Shown in pieces: positions 16,079 to 24,901 of a DNA stretch of 64,000 nucleotides (position 1 is its first letter; every line of letters begins with the position of its first letter). The position numbers and the translations under genes are program-made. The stretch is taken from assembly GCF_014145325.1 (NCBI RefSeq), contig NZ_JACHTF010000005.1:124001-188000 (forward strand), written 5' to 3'. Below the pieces are notes generated by a model, which was not told where the DNA came from, ran no database searches, and saw only the letters and a list, made by a program, of their open reading frames with translations. Origin of the DNA: Marilutibacter spongiae. GTDB lineage: Bacteria; Pseudomonadota; Gammaproteobacteria; Xanthomonadales; Xanthomonadaceae.

Positions 16079-18562
16079 ATGACCACCGACAGCCTCGACA
16101 CCGCCCCCCCCGCGACCGCCGCCGCGGAGGGCGCCGGCCCCGACGTCCATCCAGACCCGTCCCCGGCGACAGCGCCGCCCGCGCGCGCGGGCTTCACCCT
16201 CACCGCGCCCGCCAGCGCGCTCAGCATGAGCGTCACCAAGCGCAACGGCAGCCGCGAGCCCGTGGACCTCAACAAGATCGTCCGCGCCATCACCCGCTGC
16301 GCCGAGGGCCTGCATGCGATCGATCCGATGCGCGTCGCCACGCGTACGATCTCGGGCCTGTACGACGGCGCCAGCACCCGGGAGCTGGACGAACTCTCCA
16401 TCCGCACCGCCGCCCTGCTCACCGCCGAGGAACCCGAGTACGGACGCCTCGCGGCGCGCCTGCTGGCCGGCGTGATCGAGAAGGAAGTCGCCGCGATCGA
16501 CATCAACGCCTTCTCGCAGTCGGTGCAGCGCGGCCACGAGCTGGGCGTGATCAATGCGCGCCTGCTGGGCTTCGTGCAGGCCAATGCGCGCAAGTTGAAC
16601 GACGCGATCGACAACAGCCTCAACCAGGGCTTCGACTACTTCGGCCTGCGCACCCTCTACGACCGCTACCTGCTGCGACACCCGACCGCGCGCACGGTCA
16701 TCGAGACGCCGCAGCAGTTCTTCCTGCGCATCGCGTGCGCGCTGAGCGAGGACGTCGGCGACGCGCTGGCGCTGTACCGGCGGATGGCGCAGCTGGACTA
16801 CATCCCCTCCTCGCCCACGCTGTTCAACGCCGGCACCACGCACGAGCAGCTGTCGAGCTGTTTCCTGCTCGACTCGCCCGAGGATTCGCTGGAAGGCATC
16901 TACAAGCGCTACATGGACGTGGCCAAGCTGAGCAAGTTCAGCGGCGGCATCGGCCTGAGCTACTCCCGCATCCGCGCCCACGGCTCGCTCATCCGCAGCA
17001 CGAACGGCCTGAGCAACGGCATCGTGCCGTGGCTCAAGACCCTCGATGCTTCGGTGGCGGCGGTCAACCAGGGCGGCAAGCGCAAGGGCGCGGCCTGCGT
17101 CTACCTGGAGCCCTGGCACGCCGACGTGGAGGCCTTCCTGGAGCTGCGCGACAACACCGGCGACGAGGCGCGGCGCACGCACAACCTCAACCTGGCCAAC
17201 TGGATCCCCGACGAGTTCATGCGCCGCGTCGAGGCCGACGGCGAGTGGTCGCTGTTCGATCCGCACGCGGTCCCGCAGCTGACCGACCTGTGGGGCGAGG
17301 CGTTCGACACCGCGTATCACGCCGCCGAGGCGGCGGGACTCGCGCGCAAGCAGGTCCGCGCGCGCGAACTTTACGCGCGGATGATGCGCACCCTGGCCCA
17401 GACCGGCAACGGCTGGATGAACTTCAAGGACAAGTCCAACCGCGCCTGCAACCAGACCCTGCGCGAGGGCAACGTGGTCCACCTGTCCAACCTGTGCACG
17501 GAGATCCTGGAGGTCACCTCGCAGGACGAGACCGCGGTATGCAACCTGGGGTCGATCAACCTCGCCCACCACGTCGAACTCTTCGAGGAGGGCCCCGTCC
17601 ACGGGCAGGCCGGCCGCTTCGACTTCGAGCGCCTGGCCGAAACCGTGCGCCTGGCCGTGCGCCAGCTCGACCGGGTGATCGACCTGAACTTCTATCCGAT
17701 CGAGACCGCGCGCCGCGCCAACCTGAAATGGCGCCCGGTCGGACTCGGCGCGATGGGCCTGCAGGACGTGTTCTTCAAGCTCCGCCTGCCCTTCGACTCC
17801 GAGCCGGCCCGCGCGCTCTCGCGCGAGATCGCCGAGGCCATCTACTTCCATGCGCTGTCGGCTTCCAACGAGCTGGCCATCGAGCGCGGGCGGCATCCCG
17901 GCTTCGCCGACACACGCGCCTCGCAGGGCGAGTTCCAGTTCCAGGCCTGGGGCGTGGAGCCGGCGGACGCGTCGCGCTGGGAAGCCCTGCGCGCACGCAT
18001 CCTCGACCATGGCCTGCGCAACTCGCTGCTGGTGGCGATCGCCCCGACCGCGACCATCGCCTCGATCGCCGGCTGCTACGAGTGCATCGAGCCGCAGGTG
18101 TCCAACCTGTTCAAGCGCGAGACCCTCTCGGGCGACTTCATCGTGGTGAACCGCTACCTGGTCGAGGAGCTCAAGGCGCTCGGCCACTGGACGCCCGAGT
18201 TGCGCGACCGTATCAAGATGGCCGAAGGCTCGATCCAGGGCATCGACGAGATCCCGGCATCGCTGCGCCAGGTCTACCGCACCGCCTGGGAGCTGCCGAT
18301 GCGCTCGTTGGTCGACATGGCGGCCGACCGCGGCGCCTTCATCGACCAGAGCCAGTCGCTGAACCTGTTCATCGAGAGCCCCAACATCGGCCAATTGTCC
18401 TCGATGTACATGTACGCCTGGAAGAAGGGCCTGAAGACCACCTACTACCTGCGTTCGCGCCCGGCGACGCGGATCGCCAAGTCGACGGTCGGCGCGGCCG
18501 CGCCGGTCGCAGCGGTGAGCTGTTCGCTGGAGAACCCCGAGTCCTGCGAGGCCTGCCAGTAA
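16079..18562 (+). CDS. nrdA: class Ia ribonucleoside-diphosphate reductase, alpha subunit
   Basis: The 827-aa catalytic subunit, reducing ribonucleoside diphosphates with a thiyl radical supplied by NrdB. An Ala/Pro-rich 50-residue extension precedes an ATP-cone (about 51-145, SVTKRNGSREPVDLNKIVRA), the allosteric activity site. Active-site residues: Cys261 and Cys488 (redox pair), Asn471, Cys473 and Glu475 in HLSNLCTEILEV. A C-terminal Cys-x-x-Cys (C823, C826) is the tail that accepts electrons from thioredoxin or glutaredoxin. ATG 16079 has a GGAG 8-11 bases upstream; Met50 is an alternative start but would leave the cone without a leader. Transcription is under NrdR boxes and a cobalamin riboswitch. 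nrdB follows after 144 bases. Confidence 0.95.
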   Translation: MTTDSLDTAPPATAAAEGAGPDVHPDPSPATAPPARAGFTLTAPASALSMSVTKRNGSREPVDLNKIVRAITRCAEGLHAIDPMRVATRTISGLYDGASTRELDELSIRTAALLTAEEPEYGRLAARLLAGVIEKEVAAIDINAFSQSVQRGHELGVINARLLGFVQANARKLNDAIDNSLNQGFDYFGLRTLYDRYLLRHPTARTVIETPQQFFLRIACALSEDVGDALALYRRMAQLDYIPSSPTLFNAGTTHEQLSSCFLLDSPEDSLEGIYKRYMDVAKLSKFSGGIGLSYSRIRAHGSLIRSTNGLSNGIVPWLKTLDASVAAVNQGGKRKGAACVYLEPWHADVEAFLELRDNTGDEARRTHNLNLANWIPDEFMRRVEADGEWSLFDPHAVPQLTDLWGEAFDTAYHAAEAAGLARKQVRARELYARMMRTLAQTGNGWMNFKDKSNRACNQTLREGNVVHLSNLCTEILEVTSQDETAVCNLGSINLAHHVELFEEGPVHGQAGRFDFERLAETVRLAVRQLDRVIDLNFYPIETARRANLKWRPVGLGAMGLQDVFFKLRLPFDSEPARALSREIAEAIYFHALSASNELAIERGRHPGFADTRASQGEFQFQAWGVEPADASRWEALRARILDHGLRNSLLVAIAPTATIASIAGCYECIEPQVSNLFKRETLSGDFIVVNRYLVEELKALGHWTPELRDRIKMAEGSIQGIDEIPASLRQVYRTAWELPMRSLVDMAADRGAFIDQSQSLNLFIESPNIGQLSSMYMYAWKKGLKTTYYLRSRPATRIAKSTVGAAAPVAAVSCSLENPESCEACQ

Positions 18563-18572
18563 GGCATCCATG

Positions 18573-18690
18573 CCCCTCTCCCCCGGGAAAGGGGTTGGGA
18601 CGAGGGTCCGGCGAAACGGCCTGGACCCCACTTCTCCGCCGCCCCCCATCCGCCCTTCGGGCACCTTCTCCCGGAGGGAGGAGGGATAGA
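18573..18690. repeat. palindromic intergenic repeat-like element between nrdA and nrdB
   Basis: Two adjoining hairpin-prone units fill the gap: CCCCTCTCCCCCGGGAAAGG with a downstream GGTCCGG/CCTGGACC pairing, then CGCCCTTCGGGCACCTTCTC with CCGGAGGGAGGAGGG. This wording resembles short dispersed intergenic repeats common in xanthomonad genomes (recalled from general knowledge). Only this one clear copy lies in the window, so repeat status needs a genome-wide count. Being inside a transcribed operon, it could affect mRNA stability or the NrdA:NrdB ratio. Confidence 0.5.
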
Positions 18691-18706
18691 ACACAAGGCA
18701 ACAGAC

Positions 18707-19714
18707 ATGTCCAACCACCTGCTCGACCCGGGCTTCGACCTGACCCTGCGACCGATGCGCTACCCGCGCTTCTACGAGATGTACCGCGACGCGATCCGCA
18801 ACACCTGGACCGTGGAGGAAGTGGACTTCTCTCTGGACGTCAACGACCTGCGACACAAGTTCGGTCCCGCCGAACGCCACCTGGTCGAGCGCCTGGTCGC
18901 GTTCTTCGCCACTGGCGACTCGATCGTCGCCAACAACCTGGTGCTGAACCTGTACCAGCACATCAATGCGCCCGAAGCGCGGATGTACCTGTCGCGCCAG
19001 CTCTACGAGGAAGCGCTGCACGTGCAGTTCTACCTGACCCTGCTCGACACCTACCTGCCGGACCCGGTCGCGCGGGCGAAGGCCTTCGCCGCGGTCGAGA
19101 ACATCCCCTCCATCCGCGCCAAGGCCGATTTCTGCTTCCGCTGGATGGACTCGATCCAGGACCTGCGCCGGATCGAGACGCTCGAACAGCGCCGCCGCTT
19201 CCTGCTCAACCTGGTGTGCTTCGCCTGCTGCATCGAAGGCCTGTTCTTCTTCGCTGCGTTCGCCTACGTGTACTACCTGCGCTCGCGCGGCCTGCTGCAC
19301 GGGCTCGCCTCGGGCACCAACTGGGTGTTCCGCGACGAGAGCTGCCACATGGCGTTCGCGTTCGAGGTCATCGACACCGTGCGCAAGGAAGAACCCGCCC
19401 TGTTCGACACCGAACTGCAACAGCAGGTGGTCACCATGCTCGAGGAGGCGGTCGACTGCGAAATGCGCTTCGCCGAGGACGTATTGTCCGGCGGCGTGGT
19501 CGGCCTCTCGATCCGCGACATGCGCCAGTACCTGGAGTACTGCGCCGACCAGCGACTGGCCCAGCTCGGCATGCCCCGGCACTTCGGCGCGACCAACCCG
19601 TTCGGCTTCATGGACCTGCAGGACGTGCAGGAAGTGACCAACTTCTTCGAGCGCCGCGTGTCGGCATACCAGGTCGGCGTCAGCGGAGAGGTGGCCTTTG
19701 ACGCGACTTTCTGA
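18707..19714 (+). CDS. nrdB: class Ia ribonucleoside-diphosphate reductase, beta subunit
   Basis: A 335-aa ferritin-like diiron protein that holds the tyrosyl radical used by NrdA. The ligand pattern is intact: Asp71 in FATGDSIVANN, then Glu102, His105 and Tyr109 in EEALHVQFY. The tyrosine is spaced from the histidine as in E. coli Tyr122, so this looks like a true Tyr-radical (class Ia/b) protein and not a Phe-substituted class Ic type. Later ligands lie in CCIEGLFFFAAF and RDESCHMAFAFE. Its C-terminal tail ends GEVAFDATF, compatible with the NrdA-docking peptide. It shares the nrdA message across a 144-bp repeat-like spacer. Confidence 0.95.
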   Translation: MSNHLLDPGFDLTLRPMRYPRFYEMYRDAIRNTWTVEEVDFSLDVNDLRHKFGPAERHLVERLVAFFATGDSIVANNLVLNLYQHINAPEARMYLSRQLYEEALHVQFYLTLLDTYLPDPVARAKAFAAVENIPSIRAKADFCFRWMDSIQDLRRIETLEQRRRFLLNLVCFACCIEGLFFFAAFAYVYYLRSRGLLHGLASGTNWVFRDESCHMAFAFEVIDTVRKEEPALFDTELQQQVVTMLEEAVDCEMRFAEDVLSGGVVGLSIRDMRQYLEYCADQRLAQLGMPRHFGATNPFGFMDLQDVQEVTNFFERRVSAYQVGVSGEVAFDATF

Positions 19715-19960
19715 CGTAATAGGGACGCTGGTACCACATTGACGTGGGCCGGCCGGCGGCAGGATGCCGTCCGGGGGCTGGATGCCCACTGCATGGATGC
19801 CCATGACGACACGGCCGTCGTCATCAGCGGCAGGACGCCACCAAGGAAACGGAACATCCCCTGTTCCAATGGCTCGACTGGCGGCACGGATGCCGCCCCG
19901 CCATTGCGCCTCCCATTCCCCCAGCGGTCCCGGTGCGAACGCATCGCGGAGGCGCCCGCC
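19715..19960 (+). other. non-coding stretch after nrdB
   Basis: No convincing gene was found. Frames are open on both strands but encode low-complexity Arg/Pro/Ser sequence. I saw no terminator with a T run after nrdB. Confidence 0.4.
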
Positions 19961-20311
19961 ATGCCCACGCACCCCACGCCGACGACCGGGACCGCCCCCG
20001 CGCCCACCGAGGCGCACATGGTGTCCACCGGACGCAGCTCGATGCAGGCCGACGTGGAAATGCACACCGAAGACCTGCTGACCTGCGCACGCCTGCTGGC
20101 GACGCGCGGCGGCTTCACGATGATCGCGCTGGATGCCGACGGGCGGCCGACGCCCATCCGCCCCCTGCAGGATCGGACAGGACCCGAAAGCGGCGCCTGG
20201 AACCGGCGCCCCGCAGGGCCCGCGCGCGCCCATGTGAATACGCGAACCCGATCACATCCGGACGGGCGGCGCCCCACCCGCGAATTGCCCGCAAAGCCCG
20301 TCACACGGTAG
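19961..20311 (+). pseudogene. remnant of a hotdog-fold acyl-CoA thioesterase
   Basis: The frame from ATG 19961 contains a stretch, codons covering about 20015-20170, that reads like the C-terminal half of YciA/BFIT-type acyl-CoA thioesterases: STGRSSMQADVEMHTEDLLT, then LATRGGFTMIALDADGRPTP. In full-length relatives this follows an N-terminal hotdog half with an HGG active-site turn. Here that half is missing: upstream sequence in all three frames is Pro/Thr/Arg-rich and lacks the motif. The tail after the homologous block is also foreign, Arg/Pro-rich. I infer a decayed, N-terminally deleted gene. An expressed 116-aa protein cannot be excluded, but it should lack catalysis. Confidence 0.55.
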
Positions 20312-20314
20312 TTT
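20285..20314 (+). promoter_or_regulatory. predicted promoter of the diguanylate cyclase gene
   Basis: TTGCCC (20285-20290) and TAGTTT (20309-20314) are separated by 18 bases. The predicted start near 20321 leaves a leader of about 27 nt before the TTG start codon. Confidence 0.4.
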
Positions 20315-20347
20315 AGGCACTCCACCGACCGGAGCGCGCCCGTTTCC

Positions 20348-22054
20348 TTGGCACACCCTGCCCGCCAATGGACATTGCGCCGCCGCTTCACGCGCCTGTT
20401 GCTGTTCGCAGCGCTGATCCCGGCCCTGCTCTTCAGTGCGGTGATGCTCTGGCAGCAGTACCGCGCCTCGCGCACGTCGCTCGGCGAACGGGTGGGCCTG
20501 TCGGCAAGCCTGACCTCGACGAGCATCGACGATTTCATGCGCAGCCGCCTGGCCGGCCTGACGCTTCTGGCCAGCACGCGCGACGCCCCGCTCGCCGACT
20601 GGTCGCCGGACCTGGACCGCCTCCGCCAGGCCTATCCCGGCCTCACCAGCGCACTGGTCGTGGACGCCACCGGCCACGTCGTCGCCGCATCGCCGGCGCC
20701 GCCGCCGGGCGTGCTGGGCACGCCGGCGAGCCGGGTGGACGACCGCGACTACTTCACCGTGCCGGCGCGGACGCGCAAGCCGCACGTGTCCGATGCCTTC
20801 CGCGGGCGCGTGGTCGGCAACACCCCGCTGGTGGCGATCTCCGCCCCGATCGTCCGCAACGACGAACTGGTCGGGGTGCTCGAGGCCTCCATCAACGTCG
20901 AGAGCTTCGCGCGCCAGCGCGGCGAGGCCTTCCGCATGAACGGCTACGAGATGCTCCTGCTCGACCGCGGCAACCACGTCATCCATGCCACCGGCGGGCT
21001 GCCCTACGGGTTCATGGACGCGGTGAGCGACCCCCGCCTGACGATCGAGGCCGATGCGCCCAGCAACACCGCGCGGACGCGTTTCGAGCACGACATGCTC
21101 GACGGTTCGGCCGGCTACGTCGCGCGTGCGCGCATGAGCAGTGGCTGGACCCTGGTCCTGGTCGCGCCGGTACGCAACCTGTTGCTGTCGGTCGGCCGCA
21201 ACACCCTGGTCCTGCTGGCCCTGCTCATGCTGGTGAGCCTGGGCGTGCTCGCCGCGACCTGGCTGCAACTGCGCGACCTCGCCCAGGGCACCGGGCACCT
21301 GCTGGACACCTTGCGCAAGTTCGCCCTGGGCGACCCGCTCGACACCGGCGAGCAGGCGCCCATGCCGCGCGAGCTGCAACCGGTCGCCTCGGCGATCCGC
21401 GACATGTCCGGGCGCCTGAACACCGCCTACGGCGAGCTGAGCAACGCGCTGATCACGCAGCGCGACCTGGCGGCATCGCTGCAACGGGTGGTGGACGACC
21501 GCGACCAGGAGATCGCCGATCGCACCGCGGAACTGCGCAACGCGGTCGACGAGCTCGAGAAACTGGCCAGCATCGACGCCCTGACCGGGGCGCTCAACGT
21601 CCGCGGGTTCCGCCGCGACATCGGCGCACTGGTGGAGGATCCCGAGTGCGAGGACATGTCGGTGGGCGCGCTGATCATCGACATCGACCACTTCAAGGCC
21701 TACAACGACCGCTACGGACACCCGGCGGGCGACACCGCGCTGCGTCGCGTGGTCGGCGCGATGCAGAGCTGCATGCGCGGCGCATCGGACACCCTGGCCC
21801 GCGTCGGCGGCGAGGAATTCGCCATCCTGCTGCGCGACGCGGACATTGCCCTGGCCATCGAGGTCGCGCAGCGCATCTGCGACACCGTCCGCGATGCCCG
21901 CATCCCGCATGCCGACGGCATCGATGGCGTCATCACGATCAGCATCGGCATCGCGGCGCAACCGTCGCCCGAACTCATGGACCACCTGTTGTCGCAGGCG
22001 GACGAGGCCCTTTACCGGGCCAAGCGTGCGGGGCGGGGACGCATCAGCCGCTGA
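20348..22054 (+). CDS. membrane-bound diguanylate cyclase with periplasmic Cache-like sensor
   Basis: A 568-aa sensor protein predicted to make cyclic di-GMP. TM1 is at about residues 17-36, a periplasmic dCache-like domain at about 40-275 (VDDRDYFTVPARTRKPHVSD is the typical block), TM2 at about 285-305, a HAMP-like linker, a coiled coil at about 370-405, and GGDEF at 406-568. The active-site signature is GGEEF (487-491) in LARVGGEEFAIL, compatible with catalysis. The residues where the inhibitory RxxD site should be read GASD (478-481), so product inhibition through that site is probably lost. The start is TTG; no in-frame ATG gives the membrane anchor. Confidence 0.88.
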   Translation: MAHPARQWTLRRRFTRLLLFAALIPALLFSAVMLWQQYRASRTSLGERVGLSASLTSTSIDDFMRSRLAGLTLLASTRDAPLADWSPDLDRLRQAYPGLTSALVVDATGHVVAASPAPPPGVLGTPASRVDDRDYFTVPARTRKPHVSDAFRGRVVGNTPLVAISAPIVRNDELVGVLEASINVESFARQRGEAFRMNGYEMLLLDRGNHVIHATGGLPYGFMDAVSDPRLTIEADAPSNTARTRFEHDMLDGSAGYVARARMSSGWTLVLVAPVRNLLLSVGRNTLVLLALLMLVSLGVLAATWLQLRDLAQGTGHLLDTLRKFALGDPLDTGEQAPMPRELQPVASAIRDMSGRLNTAYGELSNALITQRDLAASLQRVVDDRDQEIADRTAELRNAVDELEKLASIDALTGALNVRGFRRDIGALVEDPECEDMSVGALIIDIDHFKAYNDRYGHPAGDTALRRVVGAMQSCMRGASDTLARVGGEEFAILLRDADIALAIEVAQRICDTVRDARIPHADGIDGVITISIGIAAQPSPELMDHLLSQADEALYRAKRAGRGRISR

Positions 22055-22073
22055 AGCGCGTGGCGTCGCCCGC

Positions 22074-22505
22074 TCAGGACACGTCCACGAGGGGGAGGCC
22101 CAGGCCGCGGGTGCGCTCGCCGATCCCGACGCCATAACGCAGGCTGCGACCGATGCGCGTGGCATGGCCCACCATGCGCTCGGCCTGCACCGCCGGCAGC
22201 AGTTCCGACGCCGTGGCCTGCCACAGGTCCAGCCACTGCTCGAAATGCGCGGCATGGATCGGCAGCCCGCGATGCTTGGCCATCGGGTTGCCCCGGTAGC
22301 TGCGGGTGCCCAGGGCCACCGAGGACCAGAACGAAACCAGCAGGGCCTTGTGGCCCGGCCAGTCGTCGATCGCGGCATTGAACACCGGGCCGAGCGTGGG
22401 GTGGACGCGGACGCGGTCGTAGAAGCGGTCGACCAGTACGGCCAGCTGCGCTTCGGTCAGGGCGGCGTCGCCGGCGGTGTCGGTGGGGACGTTCGAGGCA
22501 GTCAT
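22074..22505 (-). CDS. group III truncated haemoglobin
   Basis: A 143-aa haem protein of the 2-over-2 globin group III. Recognisable pieces: LVDRFYDRVRVHPTLGPVFN with the distal B10 tyrosine, then WPGHKALLVSFWSSVALGTR, RGNPMAKH, and HFEQWLDLWQATASEL with the proximal histidine. Group III globins have been tied to oxygen or nitric-oxide chemistry; the role here is not shown. ATG 22505 is the family start; a TATCCT box lies 8 bases before it, so its leader would be very short. It converges on the diguanylate cyclase gene with a 19-bp gap. Confidence 0.88.
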   Translation of the reverse strand: MTASNVPTDTAGDAALTEAQLAVLVDRFYDRVRVHPTLGPVFNAAIDDWPGHKALLVSFWSSVALGTRSYRGNPMAKHRGLPIHAAHFEQWLDLWQATASELLPAVQAERMVGHATRIGRSLRYGVGIGERTRGLGLPLVDVS

Positions 22506-22621
22506 CGCGCGACAGGATACCGCGCCCGACCGTCCGATTCCGCGTACGCCGGCATGCGCGCACCCCCCGTGCAGCGGGCCTTCACCTGCCGCGCCGGGGT
22601 GCGCCAGAGTGCGCCGGGGCG

Positions 22622-22831
22622 TCAGTGTTCGCGCGGCGCATGCGCCCGGCGGGACCGGACCCAGCCGCCGGCGAGCAGCGCGGCGCCCAGCACGATGGCC
22701 AGACAGCCCAGCGGAACGAGGGCGAACGGCTCGTGCAGCACGCCATCGGGACCCACCTGGCCGCCGATCAGGCGGAAGGCGACGAGGCCGTCCACGCCGG
22801 CGAGAACTGCAAGGATGCCCAGGCGGTACAT
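22622..22831 (-). CDS. small two-helix membrane protein
   Basis: A 69-aa protein with two predicted membrane helices (about residues 3-21 and 33-54), a short loop containing GGQVGPDGVLHEPF, and a basic His/Arg tail. GGAG lies 8-11 bases before ATG 22831. I do not recognise the family. It lies between the truncated haemoglobin and gap, on the same strand as both, and could be read through from gap if the terminator at about 22990 leaks. Hypothetical, but the clear hydrophobic pattern and ribosome site make it a likely real gene. Confidence 0.6.
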   Translation of the reverse strand: MYRLGILAVLAGVDGLVAFRLIGGQVGPDGVLHEPFALVPLGCLAIVLGAALLAGGWVRSRRAHAPREH

Positions 22832-22974
22832 GACGTGACTCCGGATTCGCGAGACCCCAGCGTGCTGCCCCGGGGTGAGGGCACGATGAAGCGGGGTGGC
22901 GCCAGGGGACGGGCGACGGCCGCCGCCCACTCGCATCGCGCCACCCGCGCAATCAGCGCGAACGGCGTCGCCCG

Positions 22975-23012
22975 AAAAAAGAAAAGACCGGGCAGGCCCG
23001 GTCTTTTCTTCT
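22975..23012 (-). terminator. terminator of gap (bidirectional shape)
   Basis: A 12-bp perfect stem (arms 22982-22993 and 22996-23007, core GACCGGGC/GCCCGGTC) is flanked by T runs in both directions. On the minus strand the tail reads CTTTTTTCGGG. It lies 34 bases beyond the gap stop codon. Confidence 0.85.
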
Positions 23013-23045
23013 CGTTCCTTGTCGCCGCGGGCGGCGATGCCCGGA

Positions 23046-24104
<1,059 letters not shown>

Positions 24105-24143
24105 GCAGGCCCGCGGGGCGGGCTCTTCCGGGGCACGGCGGAT

Positions 24144-24157
24144 TTGAGCGGGGTCAA
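24144..24157 (+). promoter_or_regulatory. FNR/ANR-like site upstream of ompW-like gene
   Basis: TTGAGCGGGGTCAA fits the TTGA-N6-TCAA half-site arrangement of FNR-type regulators, though the two inner bases differ from the full TTGAT-N4-ATCAA consensus. A -10-like GATAGT lies at 24179-24184, predicting a start near 24191, which puts the dyad centre at about -40.5, the standard class II activator position. Confidence 0.5.
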
Positions 24158-24212
24158 GTCGCGGGCGACGCGAATGCCGATAGTGGCGCCACTCCCAACC
24201 CGAGCCCTGCCC

Positions 24213-24836
24213 ATGCGACATCCGCTGAACACCACCGCCCTCGCCCTCGCCCTGGCCGCCTGCGCGGCCCCCGCCCTGGCCCAGTCCCGCGGCGACTGGA
24301 CCCTGGGCCTGGGCGCCCACGCGGTGGCGCCGTCTTCCGACAATGGCCGCCTGGCCGGCGGCACCCTCGCGGTGGAGGTCGACGACAACGTCCGGCCCAC
24401 CGTGACCTTCGAGTACTTCCTGCGCGACAACCTCGGCCTGGAGGTGCTGGCCTCGGTGCCCTTCCAGCACGACATCGCGATCCGCGGCCTGGGCACGGTC
24501 GGCAGCACCCGCCAGTTGCCGCCGACGCTGTCGCTGCAGTACCACTTCAACGACGACGGCCGCGTGCACCCCTTCGTCGGCGCCGGGCTGAACTACACGC
24601 GTTTCTTCGACGAGGACGCGCGCGGCGCCCTCGCCGGCAGCCGGCTGGCGCTCGACGACTCCTGGGGCCTGGCCGGCCACCTGGGCCTGGACGTGGACGT
24701 CGGCGCGCGGAGTTCGATCCGCGTGGACGCACGCTGGATCGACATCGACACCGGGGTCCGCCTGGACGGCACTGACCTGGGCACCGTCGCGATCGACCCC
24801 TGGGTCTACGGCGTCGCCTACGTCCTGCGTTTCTGA
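24213..24836 (+). CDS. OmpW-family outer membrane protein
   Basis: A 207-aa predicted eight-strand beta-barrel of the OmpW group. A signal peptide ends at AAPALAQS. Diagnostic stretches are WTLGLGAHAVAPSSDNG at the mature N-terminus, TFEYFLRDNLGLEVLASVPF, PPTLSLQYHFNDDGRVHPFV, GAGLNYTRFFDED, and the terminal phenylalanine (AYVLRF) that the BAM machinery recognises. OmpW proteins form narrow hydrophobic channels. I use ATG 24213; an in-frame ATG at 24177 would add 12 residues before the signal peptide. An FNR-like site lies upstream, consistent with the oxygen control known for E. coli ompW. Confidence 0.9.
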   Translation: MRHPLNTTALALALAACAAPALAQSRGDWTLGLGAHAVAPSSDNGRLAGGTLAVEVDDNVRPTVTFEYFLRDNLGLEVLASVPFQHDIAIRGLGTVGSTRQLPPTLSLQYHFNDDGRVHPFVGAGLNYTRFFDEDARGALAGSRLALDDSWGLAGHLGLDVDVGARSSIRVDARWIDIDTGVRLDGTDLGTVAIDPWVYGVAYVLRF

Positions 24837-24889
24837 GCCGCGTCGCCAGCCCGCCAGATCCGGTCATCGGGGATGCGGTCGGCGTCGGC

Positions 24890-24895
24890 TAGAGT
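24890..24895 (+). promoter_or_regulatory. -10 box placed for a leaderless mRNA
   Basis: TAGAGT ends 6 bases before the ATG of the S1/P1 nuclease gene. A start 7 bases after the hexamer would fall exactly on the A of ATG. No Shine-Dalgarno sequence fits in the remaining space. Confidence 0.5.
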
Positions 24896-24901
24896 AGGTG
24901 C

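Noticed and set aside
13529-20233. A single open frame of about 2234 codons on the minus strand, antisense to nrdA, nrdB and the riboswitch
   Set aside because: Only its last 218 codons (gph) form a real gene. The rest is the stop-poor antisense of GC-rich coding sequence, with Gln/Arg/Val/Asp/Gly-biased low-complexity translation, and it runs across pgk in another frame.
22842-22975. Gene or RNA in the stretch between the small membrane protein and the gap terminator
   Set aside because: No start with a ribosome site, no motif, no clear fold besides the terminator at its end.
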